A DNA stretch of 64,000 nt from Thunnus maccoyii (Eukaryota > Chordata > Actinopteri > Scombriformes > Scombridae), in the NCBI RefSeq assembly GCF_910596095.1, contig NC_056545.1:2340001-2404000 (forward strand). Direction: 5' to 3'. This document shows, in pieces, positions 24,405 to 36,027 of this stretch (positions within the stretch are counted from its first letter, which is position 1; the number at the start of each line of letters is the position of its first letter). The notes below the pieces were generated by a model. It made no database searches and was not told the origin of the DNA. It was given only the letters and a program-made list of their open reading frames with translations. A program made the translations under genes and the position numbers.

Positions 24405-25576
24405 ATGTACCTCAGTAAGGAGGGTAAGTTGGCTGAAATGTTATGTTGTTGTTTCAAACTACAGTATTTGTGTCACTGTTGATGCCGCTGAAAACTTGAT
24501 TCTACCGAACATAAAAACAGCACAATGGTCTTGTTTATCAGTTATGTAGCTAATTAATATTTCAGCATTTTCTGAAGTGCTGTCGCTAACTTTACTAACA
24601 TGTACGTAAAATATATTAGAAAACTGTTTGTACACCAGCAGTCTGTGTTCAGTACCAGCAGCGAGGAGCAGCACATAATGCAGTAATATAATTAATAAAG
24701 ACTCGTTAAATCGACATGAATGTAACATTACAGCCGCGGTTTTGATCCTGGATATAATACAACACTTCTTTTGTTAAAGCTGTGATGTCTGGCTGCTTGT
24801 TGCCTATATTGGTTTTGTTAATAACGTTTTGTAAGAGAACATTGTAAACTGTAACACAGTTAAAATGACCTTTAACCTGCTGTTCAACTATTTAAATCTG
24901 TCAGTTTCAATTTTAGTCACTTCCGATATCATTTGTCATCTTCCACTTATGATACACTGTCTAAAGTCTTTCTGTTCTCTCAAGTCTGAACTGTGCTGTA
25001 AGTAAGTAAGTAAGCAGTATTAATGCAAATGGTCAATGCCAAGAGTTCAGCTCAATACACTATCCAGTAACAAGAAACAAGACATATCAACATTTTTCTA
25101 AATGACATTTGTCTCTGAAGACTCAGTAATATGTTTTAATGAGCTTTGATAGGAAACAAACAGGACTGAAGTTTAACCTTTGAGAATGAAAGTGATGTGA
25201 AATATGAGTCGAAGTTTAATGTTCAGTTTAATCTCACCAAAGGAGAGAAAAAGGCTCAACCTGCTTTAAACCAGTTCTGCAGCTTTTCATGTGCAGATAG
25301 TTTAAACCTGACTAGAAATCAGAGGTTTTCCAGTAGAAATCTACTTGTTAACCCAGTTACTCTTAATCTCTTACCCACAGTAACCAGGTTACTTACTGTT
25401 TAGTGCAGTATTTATATGTTTTCTTTTTGTTTCTAGATTCTGTCCCTCAGATTTGGATGTGACATCTCTCTTCATCCCAAATCTCAGTGAGATGATGTTT
25501 TCAGCTCATCAAAACTGTCAACTTGATCCACAAAATGACTTTGAGAAGAAAACCTTTGACAGCTGCAACTTTGATG
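24405..25576 (+). CDS. Unrecognised two-exon gene fragment Y1
   Basis: ATG 24405 opens a 19-base coding start that ends at 24423 before a perfect GTAAGT donor. A 126-base exon at 25451-25576 continues in the same phase (1 to 1), giving MYLSKEDLDVTSLFIP and then a Cys/Phe-rich stretch ending FDSCNFD before GTAAAA. An alternative acceptor at 25437 would change the phase. Further exons are not visible before the retroviral fossil at 26.1 kb, so the gene is probably truncated. The mirrored copy Y2 at 58451-57276 keeps the same exon lengths, splice sites and open frame. I do not recognise the family. The upstream region (23.94-24.4 kb) is relatively GC-rich with a CT repeat and could be its promoter. 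Confidence 0.35.
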
Positions 25577-25896
25577 GTAAAATAGTTTATAACAAAAGGA
25601 GGGGGGGCTGGTGGGGGTCATGTGTTGTTGAACAGCTCTGATACATCCAACAGCTCAAAATCAGCTGCATTACATATTAGTAATATTAATAATGTTTTCA
25701 AACTACTCTAATGAGACCTGATACATATGCAAGTTATAATTCCACCAGAATTCAAGTAGTCTACACTTTCAATTATACTCACATCTCACTCTTTAATTTA
25801 CTGTGTTGTTTAAGTTGTTCACACATTTGTCCATCTGGGGGACTGACACAGATCTACACAAACACATTAAGTACAATCTGAATGCTGCATTCACTA

Positions 25897-25985
25897 GGGG
25901 TCGACTGATATGGTTTTTTTAGGGTCAATACCGAATATTAGTAATCAAGGAGACCAATAACCGATATGAAGAACTGATACATTTG
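25897..25985 (+). mobile_element. Short transposon-end repeat
   Basis: AGGGGTCGACTGATATGG ... CCGAATATTAGTAATC is a widespread fish repeat signature. The same block is mirrored at 56875-56960. Confidence 0.45.
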
Positions 25986-26099
25986 CAGTAAAAATGAAAA
26001 TTTAGCCATCAAAATTTAGAACACATGATCTAACACATGATGATGCTTCATTTATGAAAGCAAAACAGCTTTGGAAAGCTTTCAGTTTACTTTTGCAAT

Positions 26100-26985
26100 G
26101 GCTGGCGTGCATCCACGTGGCTCTTTCTGCTATCTTCACTGCAGAGTTTGTTTCCAGTAGGACCTGGAGTGGACTGGTCCTGCGTGGTTTTCACTAGTTC
26201 TGCTGTTTGCAGTTCTTAACCACCACCCAGTCACCTGACTGCAGATAGTGCAGGGGAGCTGGCAGTGCTGCTTTCACCTGAGTATGGACAGACTTTAGAG
26301 AGTTGGAGAGGTTAATACAGTAGTTTAGCACAGTATCATCAAACTCTTCCCCCCTGAGGGGCTGTAACTGCCCAGGAGAAGACATCCCTGTGTCCGTGGG
26401 TCTCCAGTGATTATCTCAAATGAGGACCAACCTGTTTTAGATTTGCCTTGTCCCCTCATACTCATTAGCAGTAAGGGCAGGACTTTTACCCAATCGAGCC
26501 GTGCTTCTTCGTACACTTCAGCTAGTTCGTTTTTGATAGTGCCATTCTCCTGCTCTACTGCTCCTCTGCTCTGAGGATGATTTCAAATCAATCCCTCAGT
26601 AATCTGACATTTTATCAACACCAGGCTTTTTTTTTTTTTTGGACAAACTTTTTGTCTGTGTTGGTCCTTCTTCCCATGCGTCAATCTTATAAGATAAGAA
26701 AACAAACATTTTTGCACAGTCTTCACTTTTTTGTAGCAGCATTCTGCTGGATTTAACCAGTTCAGTTAAGGAGACAGAAGAGATTAAGAAACATTACAAG
26801 ACATTTGTGTCACAGAATTGGGAGCTTGTTTAGCTGATTTTTCTGCCGCAACTGTTCTTTCATTTCCTCTTGACTCATAGTCTTGTGGTTTGGTGTGTAC
26901 CTCGCACTTGTACGCAGTCACATCCTGTGGAAGTAAAATAGATTCTATCAGGTTTGAGACTAGTGATGCATGCACTATTTGTTTA
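26100..26985 (-). mobile_element. Fossil retrovirus pol fragment (RNase H end and integrase)
   Basis: On the minus strand the pieces run in pol order: the end of an RNase H domain with following linker (about 26985-26780), then integrase core and C-terminal text with a DWVKVLPL motif and a GDWVVVK motif (about 26600-26190). These resemble class I (gamma/epsilon-like) endogenous retroviruses. No LTRs, gag or env were seen next to it. The copy is partial and broken, with several interruptions. It predates the inverted duplication, because a shorter version of the same debris lies in the mirrored position near 56.0-56.3 kb. Confidence 0.65.
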
Positions 26986-27315
26986 TCTATGGATGTTAGA
27001 AATCACTCAGTATTTTGATGACAGGAATATTATTTATTTTGACATTTTAGATTAGTTTCCAGTGAGATATTATTGAGTTTATAAAGTGACTTTGCTGTAT
27101 ATTACTGTTGCTGCTCTAGAAACAACGTTTAGTTACATTTAAAATATAAATAAATCTTGTTCTATAATATATTTTTTATAAAAGCATTTTTTTAGTAATG
27201 AAAAAGAACAGATAAGAGTATAAATAAGAGGAGTGATTATCAGTCGGAATAAGAGACAGTGTGCACATGTGTCACATATGTTAATATGAAAGTGAACTTT
27301 TTTCCTTTAATAACT

Positions 27316-27777
27316 GCGTTTCCTTTAGATTCACAAGAGAATTTTAAATCAACTTTTGAAATGTCGCAAAAAGGAAAATGCAAATTAGGTACATTTTCAT
27401 CAACTGGTTTGAAGCGAATAAACTAGACTACGAAACACATAGTTTCATCAGGAGATGGCGGTATAGGCTTAATAATCCACCAGTAAACAGAGTAGAAGTA
27501 GACTGGGAAAAATTGGCTGCAAGGCTGAGCGGCGGTGTCCTATCCAGCTCTTACTATACATCCATGGTTATATTGTCTTGACAAGAGAAAGATGGAGAGA
27601 GGTCTTCAGGAATTTGTCTCAGTTGGGCGAGTTGTAATTGTTATGTCATGTCAGCTAATGTTGGCCGTGCTTCATGCTATCTGGAGACACTGAGAGCAGA
27701 AACAGCTGATCAGTCATGTGAGTTAAACATTTGCTACGTCATTATATATTATTATTTATTCGACAAATGCGTAGTGT
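27316..27777 (+). mobile_element. Partial foldback/MITE-like element, cut at the gene B junction
   Basis: It begins with the CTGCGTTTCCTTTAG end and matches the mirrored element at 55146-55727, in which both AGCTGTGTTTCC / GGAAACACAGCT ends survive. Here the other end is missing: homology stops at about 27777, where gene B sequence starts. The cut records the duplication breakpoint. Confidence 0.55.
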
Positions 27778-27853
27778 GTGTGACGTAACGAGGCTGGTTT
27801 GGGGCGGTCAGGGGATAAATGGCAAGGTGAAGTGCTGAACACTGACTTTTTTG

Positions 27854-27860
27854 TATAAAT
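27854..27860 (+). promoter_or_regulatory. TATA-like box 5' of gene B
   Basis: TATAAAT about 70 bases after a TGACGTAA element at 27781-27788. Same arrangement as in gene A intron 1 and 5' of gene C. Confidence 0.35.
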
Positions 27861-27899
27861 AGTGACAAACTGCAGACTCCTGGAAAAGAATTCATAGTG

Positions 27900-28247
27900 A
27901 CACAGCTCACGGGGAGAACTAAGAGGAGAGGACAACACTTTTGAGATTTATTTAACAAAATATAAATCAACCAATGACAATATAAAGTTTGTAAATCAGT
28001 AACATCAGTAGTGTTTTGAGTGTTTGGATGAGTGTACAGTGAAATGTAGTGAACAAAGAAAATGAACACAAGGAAAAACCTAATCCAAACCACAAACCAT
28101 ACACCCAGGCAGAGAAAGAGAACCTGACTGAATCCACCAGCTTATATAGCTGAGGAACAGCAGGCACAGGTGATAATCAATGATGCACTTCCTGATTCAC
28201 TCCTGAAAGGGGAGGGCAGCGCAAACAGGAAGTCAAGAGGGCTGTCA
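27900..28247 (-). mobile_element. Possible solo LTR
   Basis: This block of about 345 bases is present only in gene B and not in the matching places of A and C. On the minus strand it starts near TGTGACAGCCC, has TATATAAG (about 28150-28143) and AATAAA downstream of it, and ends near GAGCTGTGTCA. This is LTR-like architecture. No internal retroelement sequence flanks it, so it would be a solo LTR, younger than the receptor duplication. The family is not identified, and target-site duplications are unclear. Confidence 0.4.
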
Positions 28248-29078
28248 CAAAAGATAGATGGATGGATGATGGATTGCCAACAATATGAATTATGATTTGA
28301 ATTGTTGATAAATATGTCCTTATAATAGTTCAGGATAAATGTATAGTGTGATAAGCATTAAGAAGTGATTACACACATGTACAAATCCTTTTTAGGTTGG
28401 AGATTAAAACCATTTATAATGAAGAACAATTGTAAGATATTTATATATCAACTTATAACAACTGTTTATAAATGTATTTAAAGCTATTGAAGACATATGA
28501 TTATGTGTAATTGTAACTATGTTATATAGTAGTGTAGGACTGGTCTCACATCATGGACTTTTTTCACTTTTTGAAAGTGCAAAAATGCTTCTTCACACAT
28601 AGTGAATAAAACTGTACAAATAACATTAAACTGCTCAGAAGTGTAAAAATGTAAAAACTCAATGATACAAATGATTGTTTAAAGTTAAAAATCAGTTAGT
28701 CATAAAGTGGAAAGAAAAAAGTGTTCTTTGGTCATTTTACTGTTCAGTCGTCTTCTGAAATCATCTTCGTCTCCATATCTTCATCTTCTTTTTTCAGTCC
28801 TACCTGGCCGTCATCTTCTCCCCTCAGGTCCTCTCTTCCTTCTTCTTGCCTCCATTGACATCCTCCTCCACTGACCTTCCCTTCACTTTCAGTTATCACC
28901 ATCACATGTTTTATTCCTCCATTTCTTCTTTTCCACCTCATTGTTATGTGTTGTATATGTCATGTCTTTTATTCTGCCTTTCTCTGATTAAAGCAGGAAG
29001 TTATTCAGGACAGTTTTCAACAATATCTTAACTTCAACCAGGTTTCACTGAGAAAAAAACTGTTTTTACTCTTCACAG

Positions 29079-32000
29079 ATAATAATACTGAAAGTCTTCA
29101 TTGGACAGATCCTCGCATGTCATCCAGCAGAGTACCTAACAGCAGGAAGATGCTGTCCTAGATGTCTTGCTGGTAAGATCTAACTGAAACATAAAAGCAG
29201 GATGTTTGGCAGCAACGATACTTACAGAATTGATCACTTCTGGGCTGATCAATACAGTTTACTGCTTGTTTATAAGCAGTAAAACAAAGTGATGCTTTTT
29301 ATGACAGCTGACTTTTACGTAGCTAAATGTTCCTTGTTTCTTAATTCAGATATGACAGAACATTTACAGAAAGATACAATGCTTGTACGATATTTGTCAC
29401 CTGGTGAACAAGAGGGATCAGAGAGAGAAAAGCAATTATTTAAAATATAATGTGAATAATATGATAATTATAATGATAATAAATTGTTTCTTCTCCACAG
29501 GAAGTCGAGTTAAAACAGATTGTACAGAGTTCAGAAGTACATCCTGTCTGCCCTGCACTGATGGAACCTACATGAATCATCCCACTGGACTTAAACAGTG
29601 TTTCACCTGTGGAAACTGTGATGCAGGTAGATTTATATTCATATTATTGGCAGAAATTGAAGCCTTAGTATTGATTTAAGGCCAGTCAGAAGTTTTTTTA
29701 CTGCAAGTCTCACTGTCAATGCTGTAAGAAGTGAATAAACTGTCTGGTTGGTGGCTTCATTATGAAGATGCAGAGACTCAGCATGACGAGTCTACTGCCT
29801 TGAGACAACTTCCACAGTGGAAATTAGAGCCTAACAAGCAAGTTTCCCAATAAAACTGTAACATTAAATTTCTACATGACAACAATGAGGAAAATGATGA
29901 TTAGAGGATTGTATCTGTGCTGTTGTTTTCTCAGTTTAATCTGAGATTGATCAATAATCACTTTTTTCTTTTGTGTGGAGCATACTGCCCACTGTTGAAT
30001 CACATTAGTATACTAAGCTCATTATTATATGAATTCATAAATGGGAGAAACTATTGTTTCACATTTCCCAAAGATGTCATAAAAACTGAAGATTGTCTTG
30101 AAGTCAGAAAAAAGATCAGCATGCTGTTGCTGTCTAGTAGATTGAACAGAAGAGAAGTTTAGTATCTCATATGTAACCTCTGTATGTGTTGACAGGTTCT
30201 GGTCTGCAGATAAAGACATCATGTACATCAACATCAAATACAGTTTGTCAACCACTGGAGGGATTCTACTGTATGGACTCCACAGAGGACGGCTGTGTGA
30301 GAGCACTGAAACACACAAGCTGTCAACCAGGACAATACATCAGACAAAAAGGTTGGTTTTCTCATGCTGACTTTAAGATTATAGTTGTAGTTGAAGTTTT
30401 AAATGGGAACACCATGACCTGACAAACAAGTTGCTTATTAAAGCTGCACGTATTGATTTCTGTCCACTAGATAGCAGGAAAAAAGCAGCTCAATAATTCT
30501 GTAGAAAAAGTCACAACTGAACACAGACCAGTCAACTTGTTGCTGTCAAGTGGAACTTTTGCACCAGTAAAACCATCGTAGTTGATTAGTGACTATGTGC
30601 GGTATATGTGAAGTAAACATGATTTTAACAAATAAAGGTACAAACAAGGCCTGTGTAAAAACCTAAGATACTATCTTGGCTTCTACACTTATTCAATATA
30701 AATTGTTTTCATAATCTACTTTTTTGAAGTAATCTGGAGCTTTCAGCCACATCTTGTGGCCTTCATCAGTGAATGGAGTTCACTCAGTTGTCATGGAGAT
30801 GGTTCAGTTGTTATCATGTGACCTAAGTATGGAACTTTGGTCATGTGATAACAGGTGGTTGTATTTGGGGGCAGATGGTGACCACTGTCTCTGTTTAAAG
30901 ATGGTCTCTGGTCAAATTTGAAGCGTCCTTGACCTCCAGTTGTCCACTGACCATGTGATACGTCATGTGTTAACAACTGAACCATCTCCATGGCAACTAA
31001 AAATGGGACAAGCTGCATAAAATTTCCACTTAGTAGATCCTTCACACAGACTTGTTGTCATTCTTCTATTTCCAAGGGCAGTGATGAACCTTCAAGCTCT
31101 ACTTTGTCTTGAAAGGCTGTTCAGTGACTCCCACACTCTGCTGCATAGGTGCACTACACAAAGGTCAGGAGGTCAATTCTGGGGTGAAGTCTACAAAGCT
31201 CTTTCATATCTTGTCAGCCCTAAACATGATCAGTCTGACTGAGGAGCTGATTGGTCCATGAAGGACCAGAACCAAAAGCTGCTCTGGTACAATGGACAGT
31301 CTGCACCATTTTGATATATTAGTTCATTTCCACCTTTGACAACCTGTCCTCAAATATACCTTCTTTCCTCTTAAGACTGACTGAGGTGTTTGAAAAAGAT
31401 AGTAGCAGCTCTCCAACTTCTGTTTGTTCTCCAATCTGTTCACTGTGTGAAACAGAGGTGTCGTTGTGTGTATGTAAAGCTAGACCTGCATGGACCACAG
31501 TCTACCCTGCCAAGACACCACTACACCACTGGTTTGAAAGCCTCATGCTTCTAGAAGCATTTCAGTTGTTGGTGTCCTGTGCTCACTGGTACCTGCTGTG
31601 CTGCAGCCCTCACAGCAGCGTTCAGATAGGACATGGTGCCACAACAGAAACGTCTGATTGGTCGTTTCTGTTTTGGACTTTGTCTGGTGATTGAAACGTA
31701 GGTGAGTCAGAGACAGCAGCCGTTCTGATCCAGTCTTTATCTAGTTAGGAAGGTTTCTGTTCCTGTTGTAATAGTCATAGAGAAAGTTTGCTCTATATGG
31801 TGAAGGTGAGGAGCCTGACACACCTGCAGGGACGTTGTGGACAACATTGATTCAACAGCAGACAAAAGCAGAGGAATCTTGCTCTTTCTGTCAGGACAGA
31901 TTTGTTTTATTTGGACACAAAAACATAGTTTTCTCTTCATGAATCACTTTCCTTGTTTTCATGTCATAACTACCTTCACCAGACAAAATGGATGTTACAT

Positions 32001-33456
32001 TGGTCAAAAGGTAAAAGTTTGAAAGTGTTAAAATGAAACTTATACAATTTCTTGACAATCTAGTTGTTTACTGGCATGAACATATTAGCATTAATATCTT
32101 TAGTATTGAAAGTATTTGCATGAAGCAGTGAAGCTGATGACATTTGGATCATTGTAGTTTTCTCTCAAACAGTAGTTTGGTTATGAATCTGATTCCATCG
32201 TTGCTCAAGAATGACAAGATGGTGAAATATAAAAACTTGTCAACAATCATTATTAAACAAAGGACTATCATTGGATGTGTGATTTTCAAGTGTCAGCTTC
32301 AGCTTCACTGAAATGAAATCAGACAGATGTGATGACAGTGATGATGTCATATAACACTGATGACTTCATAATATGTAAAGTGAAGTAGTTTCAATGTGTA
32401 TATTTGTATTTGTGCAGGAACAGCTCTCAGGGACACTGAGTGCACTGACTGCAGTGATGGAACATTTTCAGATGGGACATTTACATCTTGTCAACCACAC
32501 ACACAGTAAGTGAAGCTTGACATCAGCCGTGGACACAGCTGGTTTCTAACAACAGCAATGAATTAGTGGAATCTATAAATGTTCCTGTAAAAATGTCCCT
32601 CTGTCATTCCAGATGTGAATCACTAAAGCTTCAGCTGATCAAACCAGGAACTGATTCAACTGATGCTGAATGTGGAGAACAAAGTTCACATGTGACAACA
32701 ACTGTGATCTGTGTGATTGTGGTGCTTTTTTCATTAATTGGCATAGCTGGGTTAGTTTACTTCAGAAAGAAGAAATCAGGTAAGATTTGTTGTTATTTTT
32801 TGTATCAGACAATACAAACATTATCATAGTTTTGATGGATGATACTTTCTGACAGGTCATGACATTGTTGATTAAGACTTTTTTCATTGTTTTATTATAG
32901 AAAAAAAGGGGAATGCAGACATTTCTAGACAGGTATGTTTGTTGTCTTTTTTTAAAACTGTAATGAATGTACTTTAGTAGATGACAAAGCTCAGTTTATC
33001 AAACTAATTAAATCATGTCATTAATCTCTTTAATATTTCACCAAAAAGGAAAAAACAAATGGAGAAATGTCAGTGAGGCTAACCAGATGCCAGACAGTAT
33101 CAGGTAAGATTTGTGGCTATTTGTTTGTATTTAGACAATAGAAACATTATCATAGTTTTGATGGATGATACTTTCTGACAGGTCATGACATTGTTGATTA
33201 AGACTTTTTTCATTGTTTTATTATAGAAAAAAAAGAAAATGCAGACATTCCCATACAGGTATGTTTGTTGTCTCTTTTTGATACTGTAATGAATGTACTT
33301 TAGTAGATGACATAATTCAGTTTATCTAACTAATTAAATCATGTCATTAATCTATTAATTTTCACCCAAAAGGAAGTTGGAGAGGAAACGCGAGAGGCTA
33401 AACGGACGCTAAACAGTATCAGGAACATCTCCTACTGCAGAGTAAATGTGATCTAG
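29079..33456 (+). CDS. tnfrsf14: TNFRSF14 (HVEM)-like receptor, gene B (no visible exon 1)
   Basis: Exons: 29079-29172, 29501-29626, 30196-30351, 32418-32505, 32613-32779, 32901-32932, 33049-33103, 33227-33258, 33373-33456; 277 codons plus stop, all phases compatible. CRD1 starts CHPAEYLTAGRCCPRC; CRD4 is the classic HVEM form (TECTDCSDGTFSDGTFTSC). The transmembrane segment lies around TTTVICVIVVLFSLIGIAGL, with RKKK just inside. The tail contains two copies of SEKKxNADI followed by SRQE and PIQE, which fit the TRAF2-type consensus [PSAT]-x-[QE]-E; each spans an exon junction. No signal-peptide exon like that of gene A was found 5' of it, because the duplicated block begins inside intron 1. 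It may use another first exon, splice to gene A exon 1, or be unexpressed. AATAAA lies at 33512. Confidence 0.75.
30601..31026 (+). mobile_element. Foldback insertion in gene B intron
   Basis: This block interrupts the alignment with genes A and C (flanks GACTATGTGC and CTTAGTAGATCC). It contains inverted arms: TCATGGAGATGGTTCAGTTG near 30791 and CAACTGAACCATCTCCATGG near 30975. Probably a MITE-like element or a hairpin-forming repeat specific to B. Confidence 0.6.
32780..33426 (+). repeat. 324-bp tandem duplication carrying two cytoplasmic exons
   Basis: Unit 1 starts at 32780 (GTAAGATTTG after exon 6) and unit 2 at 33104, an offset of 324 bases. Each has the same intron text, a 32-base exon, a second intron and a further exon. 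Gene C has only one unit, so the duplication is specific to B or was lost in C. Confidence 0.85.
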
Positions 33457-33511
33457 AATCCAGTTTACAATCCAGTTTGGATTCTAGCACATTGTCTTTG
33501 CAGTGATGAGA

Positions 33512-33517
33512 AATAAA
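33512..33517 (+). terminator. Polyadenylation signal of gene B
   Basis: AATAAA 56 bases after the stop; also present at the mirrored end of gene C. Confidence 0.55.
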
Positions 33518-34837
33518 ACAAGTCCAACTTTGATTTCCTGAACTTTACTACAGACTGAAAATATCCTCTAAGAGCTGCTTGTCTACAGTCTGCATCATTA
33601 TTTCACATAGATGTTATTAAATGTTGTAGGACGACTGTTGGATGTTGTGAAACTATTGAAAGTTATTGTGTTGATTAGTTTTCTTGTTAAAATGATCTAA
33701 TGATCCCTGTAGATGATTCAAACCAAACACACAGAAGTGAATGTGGAAGTATTTTTATTTTGGATTTACAGGAGCAACAGCTGTGAGTTATATTGTTCCC
33801 TTTAAAATGGAGGCTAGAGGGATCGGCCCTGTGAGTACTGACACAGGGGAAGATAGAAATAAAAGCAACTTTAAATAGAGATTCATCCTTTAAACCAGTA
33901 AATGTTACAAACCTGTGAAAACATGTTGGATGAAAACTAAATGTAGCTGCTGAAGAGTCTTGATACTAAGAGCTCATTAATCATCAACATTTATTGACTT
34001 ATAATTCACCCAGACTGGTTTGTAAAATGTACTAATTAGTGTTCATGTATTGTGGTTGTGATTGTGCACCACAGTGATTCATCAGACTCATAAAGAGCTA
34101 CAAGGTCCTAAGAATTTTGTCGACTTTCTGTCGTTCTCTCTGTTATTTGTGTTTTGTTTCTGAAACTACACAGACGACTGTTTGAATGTTGCAGGCTGGG
34201 ATGTTTTGGCCGAATGAGGGTTTAGTTCAGGACTTGAGATATTTTTTCTTTAGATTTCTATGTTCATAGTCCACATTATGATATGATCTCTCTCACACAC
34301 ACACAGCCACATTCGGAGGCTGGCTAAGTCATCCACTAAATCGCTCCGCTGCCGGTTCATATTTGGACATGATGAAACATGTCTACTGGTGTTCTTTATA
34401 TTTTCATTTAATATATTTATATATTTGAACTGTTTTTGATGACAGCATTATACTGAAAAAACATTTTTTTATTCATGTACAGTTTTTTTATTTGTAACAC
34501 TGATGTGCCATAAAGCTGGACAATATCTCCATTATATTCAGATGATAGATGATATAGATTCAGATATTAGATATTATCTGACAATCTTGTTGTAACTCTG
34601 TGATGTTGCTCTGCTGTCTGTAACTGACGTTGTTCATCAAAGCAAGTTTAGTAAGTTTGCCAGATGACTTTAAAAATGGTAAAACTTTGGAAATGTGGTT
34701 TTCTATTATGAACTTGAATTGTAATTGAATTATATCCAAATAGCTAATTCAAATTTTGCTTTACAGATTCAAAACATGATAATTGAATCTTTTCACACTT
34801 TATCTAACTTTCTAATCCTGCTTTGTGGAACAATCCT

Positions 34838-35070
34838 CTGGTTAAAAGCTGCTTAATAGTAAATGATGCCGTTTTATTCAACTGAACTGCTCTGTTCACC
34901 TTTAGTTTTCTAAATACTGTTTCATATTTTCAATATATTGTCAGTCAGAAATGGTGATACTGTATAAATTATCATGTCAATATTTCTCAGCCTTGTACTT
35001 TTATTGCACTATTTTCATCAAAAAGGCATTTTGAGAGAGAAAGTTCTGCTTTAACATGCAACAACATTCC
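34838..35070 (+). repeat. Direct repeat, first copy
   Basis: TCCTCTGGTTAAAAGCTGCT ... CAGTCAGAAATGGTGATAC ... GAGAGAAAGTTCTG is repeated at 35404-35592 with small gaps. No coding potential. Confidence 0.75.
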
Positions 35071-35403
35071 AACTTTATATTAGAATAAAAAGTAAAGTAC
35101 AATAAGAAGCTGTGTTTTTTTCTTCTTTTTCTTTCACATTGTCATTACATGATTGAAATATCAGTGATTTAACTCTGATCTTCATTCACAAAGAACATTT
35201 TGTTATGTTTGTGTTCTGTGCTAGTAGTTTAAGACAACCAGTAAGAGCTATTATAGTATTTATCTTTATAAAAGTGCCTTTAATTATATGTAGTGTGACA
35301 CTTCCTGCCTTAATGGCAACACTGCTGCCAGTACTGTTTCAAAAATTATAACTGATTACATAGAAAATGTGAAACTGGTTCCAGTTCATGGACAGTTACC
35401 CGA

Positions 35404-35625
35404 TCCTCTGGTTAAAAGCTGCTTAATATTCAACTGCTCTGTTCACCTTAAGTTTTCTAAATACTTTTTCATATTTTCAACATATTGTCAGTCAGAAATG
35501 GTGATACTGTATAAATTGTCAATATTTCTCAGCCTCATACTTTTATTGCACTATTTTCAGCAAAAAGACAATTTTAGAGAGAAAGTTCTGTCTCAGGTTT
35601 TTGTTAGCACTACTTTAACATGCAA
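35404..35625 (+). repeat. Direct repeat, second copy
   Basis: Second copy of the 34.84 kb repeat, about 560 bases downstream in the same orientation; it ends near the CTTTAACATGCAA block. Confidence 0.75.
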
Positions 35626-35984
35626 ATGTTCTACATTTGTAGTTTCCACATTAACTATGTGTTGGTTCTAGTTCAGGGAAAGAATCACCAAAACCCTTTA
35701 TAACCCCCATCCTTTAAGTCTGTCATATGATACAATTACTGCAGTCAGAGAAACAAAGATGTGGGTTTGATGGATTATTGTGACACTTCTGGATAATTCT
35801 CAGTGTTTTACATTTATGGTTTCCTCCTTATAACCTTTATAGCAGCAACTGTACTGAAAGTCTCTACTGATCAATTTTAGTGTGGTAGCTTTATACAAGA
35901 TTTATCTTTAATTATTAAACATCTGAACTTTAGAGAAAACTGACCACACATGAAGGATTAAAGCTCTCAGGTGAAGGTGTGGGT

Positions 35985-36000
35985 GGTCCTGAAAAGGACC
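35985..36000 (-). terminator. Histone 3' stem-loop of H2B copy 2 (variant stem)
   Basis: Minus-strand GGTCCTTTTCAGGACC, same co-varied stem as H2B copy 1. Confidence 0.9.
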
Positions 36001-36027
36001 TTTGAGTTGTAGGTACAGACAGCGGGT

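Larger units (their letters stand above)
18076..34116 (+). repeat. Left arm of large inverted duplication (A, Y1, B)
   Basis: This arm matches 62812-47087 in reverse complement: A with D, Y1 with Y2, and B with C. Arm edges judged by eye: TTCCTTCTTCTTGCCTCC at 18077 meets its complement ending at 62811, and AAGGTCCTAAGAATTTT near 34105-34121 meets AAAATTCTTAGGTCCTT near 47078-47094. Differences are mostly insertions and deletions specific to one copy. Confidence 0.85.
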
